This document shows positions 16,421 to 25,485 of a DNA stretch of 64,000 nt, one piece after another. The notes beneath the pieces are model-generated. The model had not been told where the DNA came from and searched no databases. It was given only the letters and a program-made list of their open reading frames with translations. The stretch lies in contig NZ_CP053908.1 in assembly GCF_013256625.1 (NCBI RefSeq), positions 682,001 through 746,000 of the forward strand, written 5' to 3'. The DNA comes from Hymenobacter sp. BRD128 (lineage in GTDB: Bacteria; Bacteroidota; Bacteroidia; Cytophagales; Hymenobacteraceae). A program made the position numbers and the translations under genes. Within the stretch, counting starts at the first letter, position 1. Every line of letters begins with the position of its first letter.

Positions 16421-17071
16421 CTACTTGGCGCGGCTGGCTGGCTTGCGCGCGGTGCCGGTGGCCGCCAGCGCCCGGCCGGGGTTGTCTTCCAGAAACTTAC
16501 CCCAGCTTTTAGTGCCGGCTTTCACGTTGTTGCCCTGCTGGTAGTGGTGGCACAAGGCCACGGCCAGGGCATCGGTGGCGTCCAGAAATTTGGGTGCTTC
16601 CTCGATAGGCGGCAGCTCCAGGGTTTGGCGCAGCATGCGGGCCACCTGCTCCTTATCGGCCGAGCCCGAGCCCGTGACGGCCTGCTTGACCTTGGTGGGC
16701 GCGTACTCCACAAACGGAATGTCGCGCGAGAGGCAGGCCGCGATGGCCACGCCCTGCGCCCGGCCCAGCTTGAGCATACTCTGCACATTAACGCCGTAGA
16801 ACGGCGCCTCGATGGCTAGCTCGTCGGGCAGGAACTCATCAATCAGCTCCAGCATGCGGGTGAAAATCCGCTTTAGCTTTACGGCGTGATTCGACCCCAG
16901 CGCCTTCATATTGATAACGTCGTATTGCAGCACCCGCACGTGCTGGCCGCGCACCTCAATAACGGCGTAGCCCATAATCTGGGTGCCGGGGTCGATGCCC
17001 ATAATGACCTTCTCGGCCGGGGGCAACCGCTGGGCGGGGGGGGAGGGGGGCAAAGTGCGGGAAACGGCCAT
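16421..17071 (-). CDS. ruvC: Holliday junction resolvase RuvC
   Basis: A 216-residue endonuclease that cuts four-way junctions in recombination. The four acidic catalytic residues are in place: Asp27 (IMGIDPGT), Glu88 (LAIEAPFYG), Asp164 and Asp167 (FLDATDALAVALCHHY). Spacing agrees with E. coli RuvC apart from an N-terminal extension of about 20 residues; the Met at residue 24 would give a more usual start. The C-terminus carries a basic tail. The 5' end faces the flippase-like gene with only about 20 bp between starts. Confidence 0.95.
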   Translation of the reverse strand: MAVSRTLPPSPPAQRLPPAEKVIMGIDPGTQIMGYAVIEVRGQHVRVLQYDVINMKALGSNHAVKLKRIFTRMLELIDEFLPDELAIEAPFYGVNVQSMLKLGRAQGVAIAACLSRDIPFVEYAPTKVKQAVTGSGSADKEQVARMLRQTLELPPIEEAPKFLDATDALAVALCHHYQQGNNVKAGTKSWGKFLEDNPGRALAATGTARKPASRAK

Positions 17072-17092
17072 CTAGCTCAAAGTTACGCCCCT

Positions 17093-18091
17093 TTGCCCCC
17101 GTCCGCGCCGCGCCGGGGCCCGCGCTGGGTGCTGCTGGCCAAAATCGGGGTAAGCCTGCTCACGCTGGGTTTGCTCTACCACTCGGTGTTTGCCGCGCCC
17201 GACACGGCGGCGGCCTGGCGGCGGCTGGTGGCCAGCACGCTCACGGGCGCGGGGCGCGGCCCGGTGCTGGCCGCGCTGGCCCTGGTGCCCCTCAACTGGG
17301 GCCTCGAAGCCTGGAAGTGGCAGCGGCTGGCCCGGCACCTGGAGCCCGGCCACTCCTTCGGGCGCAGCCTGCGGGCGGTGCTGCTGGGCCTCACGCTGGG
17401 CTTTGCCACCCCCAACCGGGTGGGCGACTACGCCGCCCGCATCCTGGAGCTGCACGCCCGGCGCCGGCTGGAGGCCGTGGGGGCGGTATTTTTAGGGCGC
17501 TATGCGCAGCTGGTGGCCACGGTGCTGGCGGGCGGGGCGGGGCTGCTGTATTTCCTGCTGAAATTCTACCTGGGCGGCTACCCGGCGGCGCAGGCGGGCG
17601 TGCTGGTGGCGGGCATGCTGACGGGCGCGCTGACGCTGCTGCCGCTCTACCGCTCGCGGCTGCTGCTGGCGGTGCTAGCCCTGGTGAAGCCGCTGCGGCG
17701 CTTTCGCCGCTACCTAGCCGTGATGCCTACCTACTCGGCCGCCGAGCTGCACGCGGTGCTGGGCATTTCGGGGCTGCGCTACGCGGTGTTTTGCGGGCAG
17801 TTTTTGCTGCTGCTGCATGCGTATGGGGTACGCGGGGCGCTGGGGCCGGCGGTGGCGGCGGTGGCGGGCACATTTTTGTTTAAATCGCTGGTGCCCTCGC
17901 TCAATGCGCTGGCCGATGTGGGCGTGCGTGAGCTTTCGGCCACGCACCTGTTTGGGCTGCTGGGCCAGCCCGCGCTGCCCGTGCTGAGCGCCAGCCTGAG
18001 TTTGTGGGTCATCAACATTGCGCTGCCCAGCGCCCTGGGGCTGCTGCTGCTGCCCGGCCTGCGGGTGCTGCGCGAACGCAAGTCCCGCTAG
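17093..18091 (+). CDS. Flippase-like membrane protein (LPG synthase TM family)
   Basis: An approximately 332-residue membrane protein with seven or eight hydrophobic segments of the PF03706 type, found in lysylphosphatidylglycerol synthases and in stand-alone lipid-linked sugar export proteins. The family motif TPNRVGDYAARIL is near residue 108, and KSLVPSLNALADVGVRE is near the end. No ATG is available: TTG at 17093 or GTG at 17129 are the possible starts. It is 2 bp upstream of the GT2 gene, so the two are likely translationally coupled. The pair suggests handling of a lipid-linked sugar. Confidence 0.82.
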   Translation: MPPSAPRRGPRWVLLAKIGVSLLTLGLLYHSVFAAPDTAAAWRRLVASTLTGAGRGPVLAALALVPLNWGLEAWKWQRLARHLEPGHSFGRSLRAVLLGLTLGFATPNRVGDYAARILELHARRRLEAVGAVFLGRYAQLVATVLAGGAGLLYFLLKFYLGGYPAAQAGVLVAGMLTGALTLLPLYRSRLLLAVLALVKPLRRFRRYLAVMPTYSAAELHAVLGISGLRYAVFCGQFLLLLHAYGVRGALGPAVAAVAGTFLFKSLVPSLNALADVGVRELSATHLFGLLGQPALPVLSASLSLWVINIALPSALGLLLLPGLRVLRERKSR

Positions 18092-18093
18092 CC

Positions 18094-19320
18094 ATGCTGA
18101 TTGCCCTGGGTGCTTTGCTGCTGGCCGGGCCGGCGCTGTATGCCGCCGTGTGGGCGTGGCTGCGGGGCGGATTTGCGCCCGGAGATACTTCACCCCCTGG
18201 CTCCCTCTCCACAAAAGAGGGAGCAGTAGCTTCTAGACTAGACCCAGAAGCTACTTCCCCCTCTTTTGTGGAAAGGGAGCCAGGGAGTGAGGTGCCTGCC
18301 AAAGAGCTACGATTCTCCGTGCTCATCGCTGCCCGCGACGAAGCCGCCGCCTTGCCGCGTTTGCTGGCTGCCCTGCGTCAGCAAACGCTGGCGCCGCACT
18401 TTTTTGAAGTGCTCGTGGCCGACGACCACTCGGCCGACGGCACGGCGGCGCTGGTGCAGGCAGCTGCCCGGCAGCTGCCATTCAGCCTGCGCCTTATCAG
18501 CCTGCCGCCCGGCGCCTCCGGCAAAAAAGCCGCCCTAGCCGCCGCCGAGGCGCAGGCCCGCGCTTCGTGGGTGGTGTGCACCGATGCCGACTGCCGCCCC
18601 GCGCCCGGCTGGCTGGCCGCCTATGCCGGCTTGCTGCAGGCGCAGTTCGGCCTGCACTTCGTCAGCGGGCCGGTGCGCCTCACGCCGGGTGGCGCGTGGT
18701 TTGATGGCGTGCTGGGGCTGGAATTTGCCGGGCTGGTGGGCGTGGGGGGCGCCTGCCTAGCCCGCGGCCGGCCCACTATGTGCAACGGCGCCAACCTGGC
18801 TTTTCGCCGCGCCACGTTTCACGAAGTAGGTGGCTACGCCGACAACGCCGGGCTAGCCAGCGGCGACGACGAATTTTTGCTGCATAAAATCCACCAGCGC
18901 TACCCGGCCGGCGTGCGCTTCCTGGCCCAGTCCGGGGCCGTGGTCGATACGCCCGCGCCGGCCACGCTGCGTGCCCTGCTGCGGCAGCGCGTGCGCTGGG
19001 CCAGCAAATGGCCGCACTACCGCCCGGCCGCCCCGCGCCAGCTGGCCCTGCTCGTGCTCGGGGCCAATGTGAGCCTGGCGCTGGGGCTAGCCCTGGCTTT
19101 AGTCTGGCCTGCTCTGTGGCTCACGGTGGCCGCCGCCTGGGCCCTCAAGCTCGGGGCCGATACCTGGCTGCTGTGGCCGGTGCTGGGGCTGCTGCGCCGC
19201 CGCCGCTGGCTAGCCTGGCTGCTGCCTTTGCAGCTGCTCTACGCGCCCTATGCGCTGGCCGTGGGGCTAGCCGGCCAGCGCGCGCAGGGCTACCGCTGGA
19301 AGGGCCGGCAAGTGCGGTAG
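18094..19320 (+). CDS. Membrane-anchored glycosyltransferase family 2 protein
   Basis: A 408-residue inner-membrane enzyme. One N-terminal TM segment precedes a GT2 catalytic domain with ADDHSADGT, the metal-binding TDADCRP, SGDDEFLL and the acceptor motif QRVRWASKW. Three or four TM segments follow from about residue 315. The ATG at 18094 directly follows the stop of the flippase-like gene. Residues 32-67, between the first TM and the catalytic domain, are encoded by a palindromic repeat (18189-18293) that keeps the frame open. They form a polar loop (SPPGSLSTKEG, SPSFVEREPGSE) unlike any GT2 sequence. Confidence 0.88.
   Translation: MLIALGALLLAGPALYAAVWAWLRGGFAPGDTSPPGSLSTKEGAVASRLDPEATSPSFVEREPGSEVPAKELRFSVLIAARDEAAALPRLLAALRQQTLAPHFFEVLVADDHSADGTAALVQAAARQLPFSLRLISLPPGASGKKAALAAAEAQARASWVVCTDADCRPAPGWLAAYAGLLQAQFGLHFVSGPVRLTPGGAWFDGVLGLEFAGLVGVGGACLARGRPTMCNGANLAFRRATFHEVGGYADNAGLASGDDEFLLHKIHQRYPAGVRFLAQSGAVVDTPAPATLRALLRQRVRWASKWPHYRPAAPRQLALLVLGANVSLALGLALALVWPALWLTVAAAWALKLGADTWLLWPVLGLLRRRRWLAWLLPLQLLYAPYALAVGLAGQRAQGYRWKGRQVR
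18189..18293. repeat. Palindromic element inserted in frame inside a glycosyltransferase gene
   Basis: Two arms of about 47 nt (18189-18235 and 18246-18293) are inverse complements with few mismatches, sharing ctggctccctctccacaaaagaggg and the inner agtagcttct. The element is about 105 nt (35 codons) and has no stop in the GT2 frame. Related arms occur outside genes at 32612-32786. Confidence 0.82.
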
Positions 19321-19325
19321 TGCCC

Positions 19326-20393
19326 CTAGCCCGGCAGCGGCTGCGGCGTGTAGGTCGGCCCCAAGCAGCGCGGACCCTGGGCCGTCCAGGCCAGCTTATC
19401 GAGGCAGAGCTGGCGCTCGGTCATGGCCGCGTTCCAGGCGTGGTATACCAGGTACTCGGTGCGGCCGTCGGGGCTCAGCACGTGGCTGTGGTGGCCGGGG
19501 CCGCGCACGTGGCCGGGCACCGAGTGCAATACTCTGGCCCCGGCATCGGAGCCTGAGTCGACGTAGGGACCCAGTATGTGGTCGGCCGCGCAGTAATCGA
19601 CGCCGTAGCGGTCAGTCAGAAAATTAGCCCCGCTGAAAAAGCAGTAGTACTTGCCCGCGTGGCGCCGCACAAACGGCCCTTCCAGCGTGTGCCACTCGGC
19701 AAAAGTGCGGCCTCCGTAGAGCGGCATGGTGCGGTTGGCCTCGAAGAGCGTCCACTTGTGGCGGGCGCGCAGCACCGTGCGCGGCTCGCCGGCCAGCTGC
19801 GTCATGCTGGCGAGGCGGTCCACCACCAGTCCGGTACCGGGGTAGTAGCCATCGGTGGTGTCGGTAAAGTCGCGGGCGTAGAACAAGTACCACTGCCCGT
19901 CGGTGTCCTGAAAGGCGTGGGCATCGATGGTAAACTGGCTGTCGGCCACCGGCAGGCTAGCCACTTCGGTATAAGGCCCTTCGGGCCGCGGGCTGGTGGC
20001 CACCTTTAGCTGGTGCCCCACCGTGGCCCCGATAGCCCCGCCGCCCCGCGAGTAGTACATATAAAACGTGCCTTGGTGCTCAACTACTTCGGGTGCCCAG
20101 AAGTCAAACTCCTCGCTGCCCGCCGGGGGCGTGAGCGCCCCGCCCAGCGGCCGCCAGTCCACCAGATTATCCGATTGCAGGAGCGTAAAAACCCGGCCAT
20201 CGGGCGTGCGGCCCCGGCCGGTGGTTCCGAAGGCATAGTAGTGCCCGCCGTGCCGCAGCACAAAGGGGTCGGGAAAGTTGCGGGCCAGCACCGGGTTGGT
20301 GTAGGTGCGGGCGGCGGCAAAGGCAGTGGGGCGCATGGCAAGCAGGGCTAGCCCCGCCAGAGAGCCGGAAACGAAGTGGCGGCGGGTGGGCAT
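19326..20393 (-). CDS. Glycoside hydrolase family 43 protein with a twin-arginine-like signal
   Basis: A 355-residue exported enzyme. The start at 20393 gives an RRHFVSGSLAGLALLA signal typical of Tat export. The GH43 propeller shows the general-base Asp (NPVLARNFPDPFVL), the second Asp (TIDAHAFQDTDG) and the general-acid Glu (WHTLEGPFV). It is likely an arabinosidase or xylosidase. It is convergent with the GT2 gene (5 bp apart) and divergent from the GH5-like gene. Confidence 0.88.
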   Translation of the reverse strand: MPTRRHFVSGSLAGLALLAMRPTAFAAARTYTNPVLARNFPDPFVLRHGGHYYAFGTTGRGRTPDGRVFTLLQSDNLVDWRPLGGALTPPAGSEEFDFWAPEVVEHQGTFYMYYSRGGGAIGATVGHQLKVATSPRPEGPYTEVASLPVADSQFTIDAHAFQDTDGQWYLFYARDFTDTTDGYYPGTGLVVDRLASMTQLAGEPRTVLRARHKWTLFEANRTMPLYGGRTFAEWHTLEGPFVRRHAGKYYCFFSGANFLTDRYGVDYCAADHILGPYVDSGSDAGARVLHSVPGHVRGPGHHSHVLSPDGRTEYLVYHAWNAAMTERQLCLDKLAWTAQGPRCLGPTYTPQPLPG

Positions 20394-20611
20394 GGGAGAG
20401 AAAAAAATAAGCAAATTTTCAGCCGCAGCGTGAGGCGTTTGCAACTATAGTTTCGCCGCTGGCAAACCAGCCGGGGCGGGCAGGGTAGGCGGCCCGGTTT
20501 GTGAAGGGGAGCGCGGCAGTTTGCCGTAAGTTTACCCGGCCCGGCCGCAACCTGGCGCAAAGCAACTCCGAAAACCTTATGCTTAACCCTTCCTGCCCCG
20601 CTACTTGCCTA

Positions 20612-20807
20612 ATGTCGATGCCCGATGATGCGCTGTGGGAAGATACGCTGGCGGGCGATGAGCACGCCTGCGAGGCGTCGTTACGGCAGCAGTACCCGGC
20701 GCCCTACGCCCATGCCCGGCGCCCCACCAGCGACGCGGCGGCGGCCAAGGATAGTATTCTGGACGTATTTCAGCGATTATGGCCGCGCCGCGCCCGGTTG
20801 GGCCATC
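20612..20807 (+). pseudogene. Remnant of an ECF sigma factor N-terminus
   Basis: About 65 codons from the ATG at 20612 read like sigma-70 regions 2.1-2.2 of Bacteroidota ECF factors: DDALWEDTLAGDEHACEASL, the YP..YAHARRPT core and FQRLWPRRARLG. The rest of region 2 and all of region 4 are missing. The frame stays open and runs straight into the GH5-like gene, whose own signal peptide starts at 20855. The fragment contains changes at usually aromatic positions (ARRPT rather than ARRFT), which fits decay. Confidence 0.55.
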
Positions 20808-20854
20808 TCGGCGCGCTACTTTCATTTCTCTCTTTCTCTTTCCCACTCTTCCGC

Positions 20855-21961
20855 ATGAAGAAAATTTTGCTGCTCCTACTGGGCTTGGCGCTGCTCGGCG
20901 CGCCGGCGGCCCAGGCCCAAAAAGTCAAGACCAAAGCGAAGGGCGGCGCGGCCACCCTAGCCACTGGCCAGGACCGCCGCTGGTCGGCCGACAAAGCCAA
21001 TGCCTGGTACAAAACCCAGCCCTGGATGACGGGCGCCAACTTCATCCCCAGCACCGCCATCAACCAGCTAGAAATGTGGCAGGCCGCCACTTTCGACCCG
21101 CAAACAATTGACAAAGAGCTGGGTTGGGCCGAGGGTATTGGCTTCAACACCATGCGCGTGTTCCTGCACAGCCTGGCCTGGAATGAAGACCAGGCCGGAT
21201 TTAAGAAGCGCCTAAACGACTACCTGGCCATTGCCGACAAACACCACATCGGCACCATCTTCGTGTTCTTTGATGACTGCTGGAACAAGGACCCCAAAGT
21301 GGGCACCCAGCCCGTGCCCAAAACCGGTATTCACAACTCGGGCTGGGAGCAAGACCCTGGCGACCCCGCCTCGCGCGACTCGGCTACCTTCGGGCAGCTG
21401 CGGCCCTACGTCACCGACGTGCTCACCAGCTTTGCCCACGATAAGCGCATCGTGCTCTGGGACTTATATAATGAGCCGGGTAATAGCAGCAAGGGAATGG
21501 CCTCGCTGCCGCTGCTGCGCAATGTCTTTGCCTGGGCCGAGGCCGTGCGCCCCGACCAGCCCCTGAGCGCGGGCCTCTGGAACTGGGACTTCACGACCCT
21601 CAACACTTTCCAGGCCACGCATTCCGACGTGATTACCTACCACGACTACGACGAGGTGGCCGCCCACCAGCGCGTCATTGAGCTGCTCAAAACCCACGGC
21701 CGGCCGCTCATCTGCACCGAGTACATGGCCCGGCCCCGCAACTCGCGCTTTGTCAATATTTTGCCCTTGCTCAAGAAGTACAACGTGGCCGCCATCAACT
21801 GGGGCCTGGTAGCCGGCAAAACCAACACCAAATACGCCTGGGATACGCCCCTGGCCGATGGCTCGGAGCCGGGCGAGTGGTTCCACGAAGTATTTCGCCC
21901 CGATGGCACGCCCTACCGCCAGGACGAGGTCGATTTCATCAAGAAAACAACGGCCAAATAG
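20855..21961 (+). CDS. Secreted glycoside hydrolase of the GH5 (cellulase/xylanase-like) type
   Basis: A 368-residue exported enzyme. A clear signal peptide (MKKILLLLLGLALLGAPAAQAQ) marks the start at 20855. A TIM-barrel of clan GH-A follows: the acid/base Glu is in WDLYNEPG (about residue 209) and the nucleophile Glu in ICTEYMARP (about residue 290). FFDDCWNKDP and INWGLVAGKTNTKYAWD are also typical of secreted Bacteroidota GH5-like proteins. The substrate (beta-glucan, mannan or xylan) is not evident. Confidence 0.85.
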   Translation: MKKILLLLLGLALLGAPAAQAQKVKTKAKGGAATLATGQDRRWSADKANAWYKTQPWMTGANFIPSTAINQLEMWQAATFDPQTIDKELGWAEGIGFNTMRVFLHSLAWNEDQAGFKKRLNDYLAIADKHHIGTIFVFFDDCWNKDPKVGTQPVPKTGIHNSGWEQDPGDPASRDSATFGQLRPYVTDVLTSFAHDKRIVLWDLYNEPGNSSKGMASLPLLRNVFAWAEAVRPDQPLSAGLWNWDFTTLNTFQATHSDVITYHDYDEVAAHQRVIELLKTHGRPLICTEYMARPRNSRFVNILPLLKKYNVAAINWGLVAGKTNTKYAWDTPLADGSEPGEWFHEVFRPDGTPYRQDEVDFIKKTTAK

Positions 21962-22070
21962 GGCTAGCCCCTTTGCCAGAAAAAGCCGAAAAATGTGAGC
22001 CGGCAGCTAAGCAAAAGGCTTGGCTGCCGGTTTTTAATTGTCTTCACTGCTCACTTTTACCTTTCTGGCC

Positions 22071-22589
22071 ATGCGTACCAACTATGCCGCCTTCGCCCTT
22101 TCCCTCGGAATGGGCCTCATCGTTTTGCTGATAGGTTTTTTGGCCTTGAATGTGGCAGGGCTAGTGGGTACGGGTGGGGGAGAGGTAGCCACTGAACGGC
22201 CTATGTCAGAGGAGATAACCGGAGCCCCGGTGGTAGCCACGGCCTACGTGCCCGCCTCGGCCGAAGAAGCCGCTGCGATTGCGGCCGGTGATGGGTTATT
22301 TAAAAACAATTGCGCCCAATGCCACGCCGTCAATGACAAAGTAGTGGGCCCGGCGCTGGCTGGAATTGATAAGCGGCGGCCTGTTTCGTGGATAGTTTCG
22401 TGGGTGCACAATTCAAGCAAGGTCATTGCCAGTGGCGACGAGTATGCCGTAAAGCTGTTTGAGGACAACGGCAAGCAGCAGATGCCCGCCTTTCCGCAGT
22501 TGTCAGAAACAGAAATCAAAAATATTGTGGCCTGGATACGCTCGCAGGATGACCCGGCAAATTCAGCCGGAGCAGTAGCAGTCAAGTAG
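22071..22589 (+). CDS. Membrane-anchored cytochrome c
   Basis: A 172-residue protein: one N-terminal membrane anchor (residues 8-32), an acidic/Pro linker, then a class I cytochrome c domain. The haem motif is NNCAQCH (about residue 84) and the distal Met ligand is in QQMPAFPQLSE. The start ATG at 22071 is chosen over an upstream alternative because it places the anchor at the very N-terminus. It is probably a periplasmic electron carrier tethered to the inner membrane. A palindromic repeat follows its stop. Confidence 0.9.
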   Translation: MRTNYAAFALSLGMGLIVLLIGFLALNVAGLVGTGGGEVATERPMSEEITGAPVVATAYVPASAEEAAAIAAGDGLFKNNCAQCHAVNDKVVGPALAGIDKRRPVSWIVSWVHNSSKVIASGDEYAVKLFEDNGKQQMPAFPQLSETEIKNIVAWIRSQDDPANSAGAVAVK

Positions 22590-22604
22590 GTTATAAAATA
22601 AAGT

Positions 22605-22698
22605 AAGAACGTCCTGCGGAGCTTGCCGAAGCAGCACTACCGAACGACACCCTAGCGGCGCGGGAGAGCTGCTTCGGCAAGCTCCGCAGGACGTTCTT
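22605..22698. repeat. Palindromic dispersed repeat, copy 3
   Basis: A perfect 30-bp inverted repeat (22605-22634 / 22669-22698) with a 34-nt centre containing cctagcggcgcggga. The outer sequence gaacgtcctgc matches the copies at 1994 and 33606. It lies between convergent genes (cytochrome c and pullulanase) and can act as a terminator for both. Confidence 0.82.
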
Positions 22699-22725
22699 GT
22701 TAATGGTAAATCTACCTTTTACCCG

Positions 22726-24782
22726 CTACTGCACCAATATCAGCGCTGAGGTAGGGGCTAGCGGCACGCCGGCCGCGCCAGCTGCCAGTGGCTCGCCCAG
22801 GCCGCTTTGGTTGATTTCCAGCCCGCGTAGCACCACCTTGTAGCGGCCGGCCGGCACGGGCACGGTAGCTGGTTGGCGCAGGCCGTTGAAGAGCACCGTG
22901 ATAGTCTGCCAGGCGTCGCCGCCCGCGTGGTTTTTCAGCTGGTAGCCCACGGTGCCGGCCGGCAAGCCGGGCAGAAACTCCAGGTGCTGCGCAATCGATT
23001 CCTGGCTAGGCAGGCGGAAGGCAGGGTGGGCCTTGCGCAGGGCCAGCAGTTGGCGGTAGAACGCGAAAACGGCCCGGTACTGCGCCTTGCGGCCCCAGTC
23101 GAGCTGGTTGATGCTGTCGGGCAGGTTGTAGGAATTAGAAGAGCCTTTTTTGGTGCGCAAAAACTCGTCGCCGATGGGCAGAAACGGCACACCCTGCGAG
23201 GTGAACACGATGGTATTGCACAGCGCATCCATCTGAATAAGCTCCTGCTCAGTAGCCGTAGGGTTGGCCACGGTAAGCTTGTCCCAGAGCACGCGGTCGT
23301 CGTGGCAGGCCACGTAGCTGATGGCCTGGCCCGGCTGGCTAGCCCAGGGCGCCTTGCTATAATTGACCTTGGCGTAGTCTAGCTGCGGGTGCTGCGTAGC
23401 GGCCACGATGCCAAACTTTACGCTCTCTTCCAGCCCCGGCTGGCCGCCCACGAAGCCGGCCTCGGCCTGGTGCGCGTAGTGACCCTTCACGCCGTCGCGC
23501 AGCTCGTCGCCGAAGGCCGCGATGCGGTCGAGGCGCCGCACGCTGGCCTTCACGGCGCGCAGGTTTTCGGCCAGGGGGCTAGCCCCGGCGGCCCAGCCCT
23601 CGCCATAGATAAAGATGCTGTGGTCCTGCTGGTCGAGGGCCACCCGCACGGCGCGCATGGTTTCGAGGTCGAGCACGCCCATGAGGTCGAAGCGGAAGCC
23701 ATCGACGTGGTACTCGCGGGCCCAGTGGCTCACGGCATCCACGATGAGCTTGCGCACCATCGGGCGCTCCGAAGCCACCTCGTTGCCGCAGGCGGTGGCG
23801 TTGGAGAGCTTGCCGTCGGCGTCGTGGCGGAAGTAGTAGCCGGGCACGAGCTGCTCGAAGGCGCTGGTGCCGGCGTCGGCCACGTGGTTGAACACCACGT
23901 CGGCCACCACGCGCAGCTGGTGGTTGTGCAGGCTTTGCACCACTTGCTTAAATTCGCGGATGCGCGCCGCCGGGTCGAGGGCCGAGGTAGCGTAGGAGCC
24001 TTCGGGCACGAAATAATTCAGCGGGTCGTAGCCCCAGCTGTAGCGCGCGGGGCTAGCCGGCACGCTCTCATCAATGGCCGCGAAGTCGTTGACGGGCAGC
24101 AGGTGCACGTGCGTTATACCCAGCTCTTGCAAGTGGCTGAGGCCGGTGCGGACGCCGCCCGGCCCGGTGGTGCCCGGCTCGGTCAGGCCCAGGTATTTCC
24201 GCTTGTTCTTAATGCCCGACTGCGGGTCGGCCGAGAGGTCGCGCACGCTCACTTCGCCAATCACAATGTCGGTGGGCGCGCCGGGCTTGGGCGCAGGTCT
24301 TCAACCCAGCCGGCGGGGCTAGCGGTGGCGGGGTCGAGCCAGGCGCCGCGGTGGCCGTTTACACCCACGGCCCGGGCGTAGGGGTCGGCTACTTCGGCCA
24401 GCGCCTTGCCGCCGATGGTGGCCTGCACGGTGTAAAAACCAGCGGTGCCGGCCGGCAGCGTTAGGGTCCAGGTGCCGCTAGTGCTGCGGGCTAGCGCGTG
24501 CGTGGCGGTGGCCGCGCCGCCCGCCCCGGCCGCGTAGAGGCGCAGGCGCAGCGCCTCGGCGGTGGGGGCCCACACGCGCAGCGTGCCCTGGCCCTCCCGG
24601 TCGAAAGTCAGCCCCAAGTCAGGGCCCTGATAAAAAGGATACTGGCTGAGCGGGTAGCGGGCGGCATCGGCGTACGCGGCCGGGGCGGTAGTGGTAGTCT
24701 TGATTTTAGTTTTGGTTTGGGCCAGCGCCGGTGGCAGAATACCGGAGAAAACGAATAGCAGGGGCAAAAAGCGACGAATCAT
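22726..24782 (-). pseudogene. pulA: Type I pullulanase (GH13), split by one missing base
   Basis: Two frames make one approximately 685-residue secreted enzyme that cuts alpha-1,6 links in pullulan or branched starch. The N-terminal part (from the ATG at 24782) has a signal peptide and a CBM48-like domain (LRVWAPTAEALRLRLY) and stops at 24261. The catalytic part continues one frame over: VSVRDLSADPQSGIKNKRKY, the nucleophile Asp in VDGFRFDLMG, the acid Glu in IYGEGWAAG and the third Asp in YVACHDDRVLWD. Restoring one G in the GGG at 24289-24291 gives a continuous EDLRPKPGAPTDIVIGEV. It is probably intact in the organism. Confidence 0.82.
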
Positions 24783-24993
24783 GCGGGCAAAGTAAGCGGG
24801 GCTGGCGCACATGCGAAGCCCCTCATGCAGGCTACAGTTTGGGTAGCTAGTTTGGTGCCATCATCATTCGAAGAAAACGCCCTGCTGGTCTAGAAAGCCG
24901 CGCCACCGGCCGAACAAAGTACCCTATTAACTAAACCCCGGGCAACCTTCGCCGTCCAATTCACCTCTCGCAAGTAGTCTTACCCCCGTTGCC

Positions 24994-25442
24994 ATGACTG
25001 CCGTGCCCACCTCCTCCCTTTTGCATGCTGAAGCTGACTTTCTCGAGCTGCGCTACCGCCCCGATGTGCACTACCTGGTGGCGCGCTGGCACCGGCCGGT
25101 GTCAGGGGCCGAGCTGCGGCAGGGCTACTACGCCATTCTGCGCCTGGCGCGGGAGGTGAACTGCACCTGTTGGAAAATTGATTTGCGCAGTCGTAATGCG
25201 CCCGATGAGGCCGACCGTCGCTGGGTCACGGCCGAGTTTCTGACCCGCGCCGCCCAGCGCCTCGACAGCCCCGTGTGCCTGGGCTACCTACTCACGCCCA
25301 GTTTGCTAGGCCAGATGGCTCCCCTAGCGATGGTCCCAACCGAGTGGCTTTTTTCTCCGAAGAAGGTCCACTCACGGCCTGGCTCATGCAGTGCCAATGC
25401 GAGGTAGGAATGGCTAATGAAGAGGGCAGTAGTAAAAAGTAG
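24994..25442 (+). pseudogene. Small STAS-like unknown protein, frameshifted near its end
   Basis: Not firmly recognised. The approximately 149-residue protein has the look of a small alpha/beta domain (FLELRYRPDVHYLVARWHRP, CWKIDLRSRNAPDEADRRW). As written it stops at 25407 after a nonsense tail. One extra T in the run at 25349-25354 restores FFSEEGPLTAWLMQCQCEVG and a stop at 25440-25442, which fits the composition of the rest of the protein. It is convergent with the histidine kinase at 25486. Confidence 0.55.
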
Positions 25443-25485
25443 CCGAGCGGCCAGTCGGTGCTTCATTGTTAATTCCTGGTTCCGC

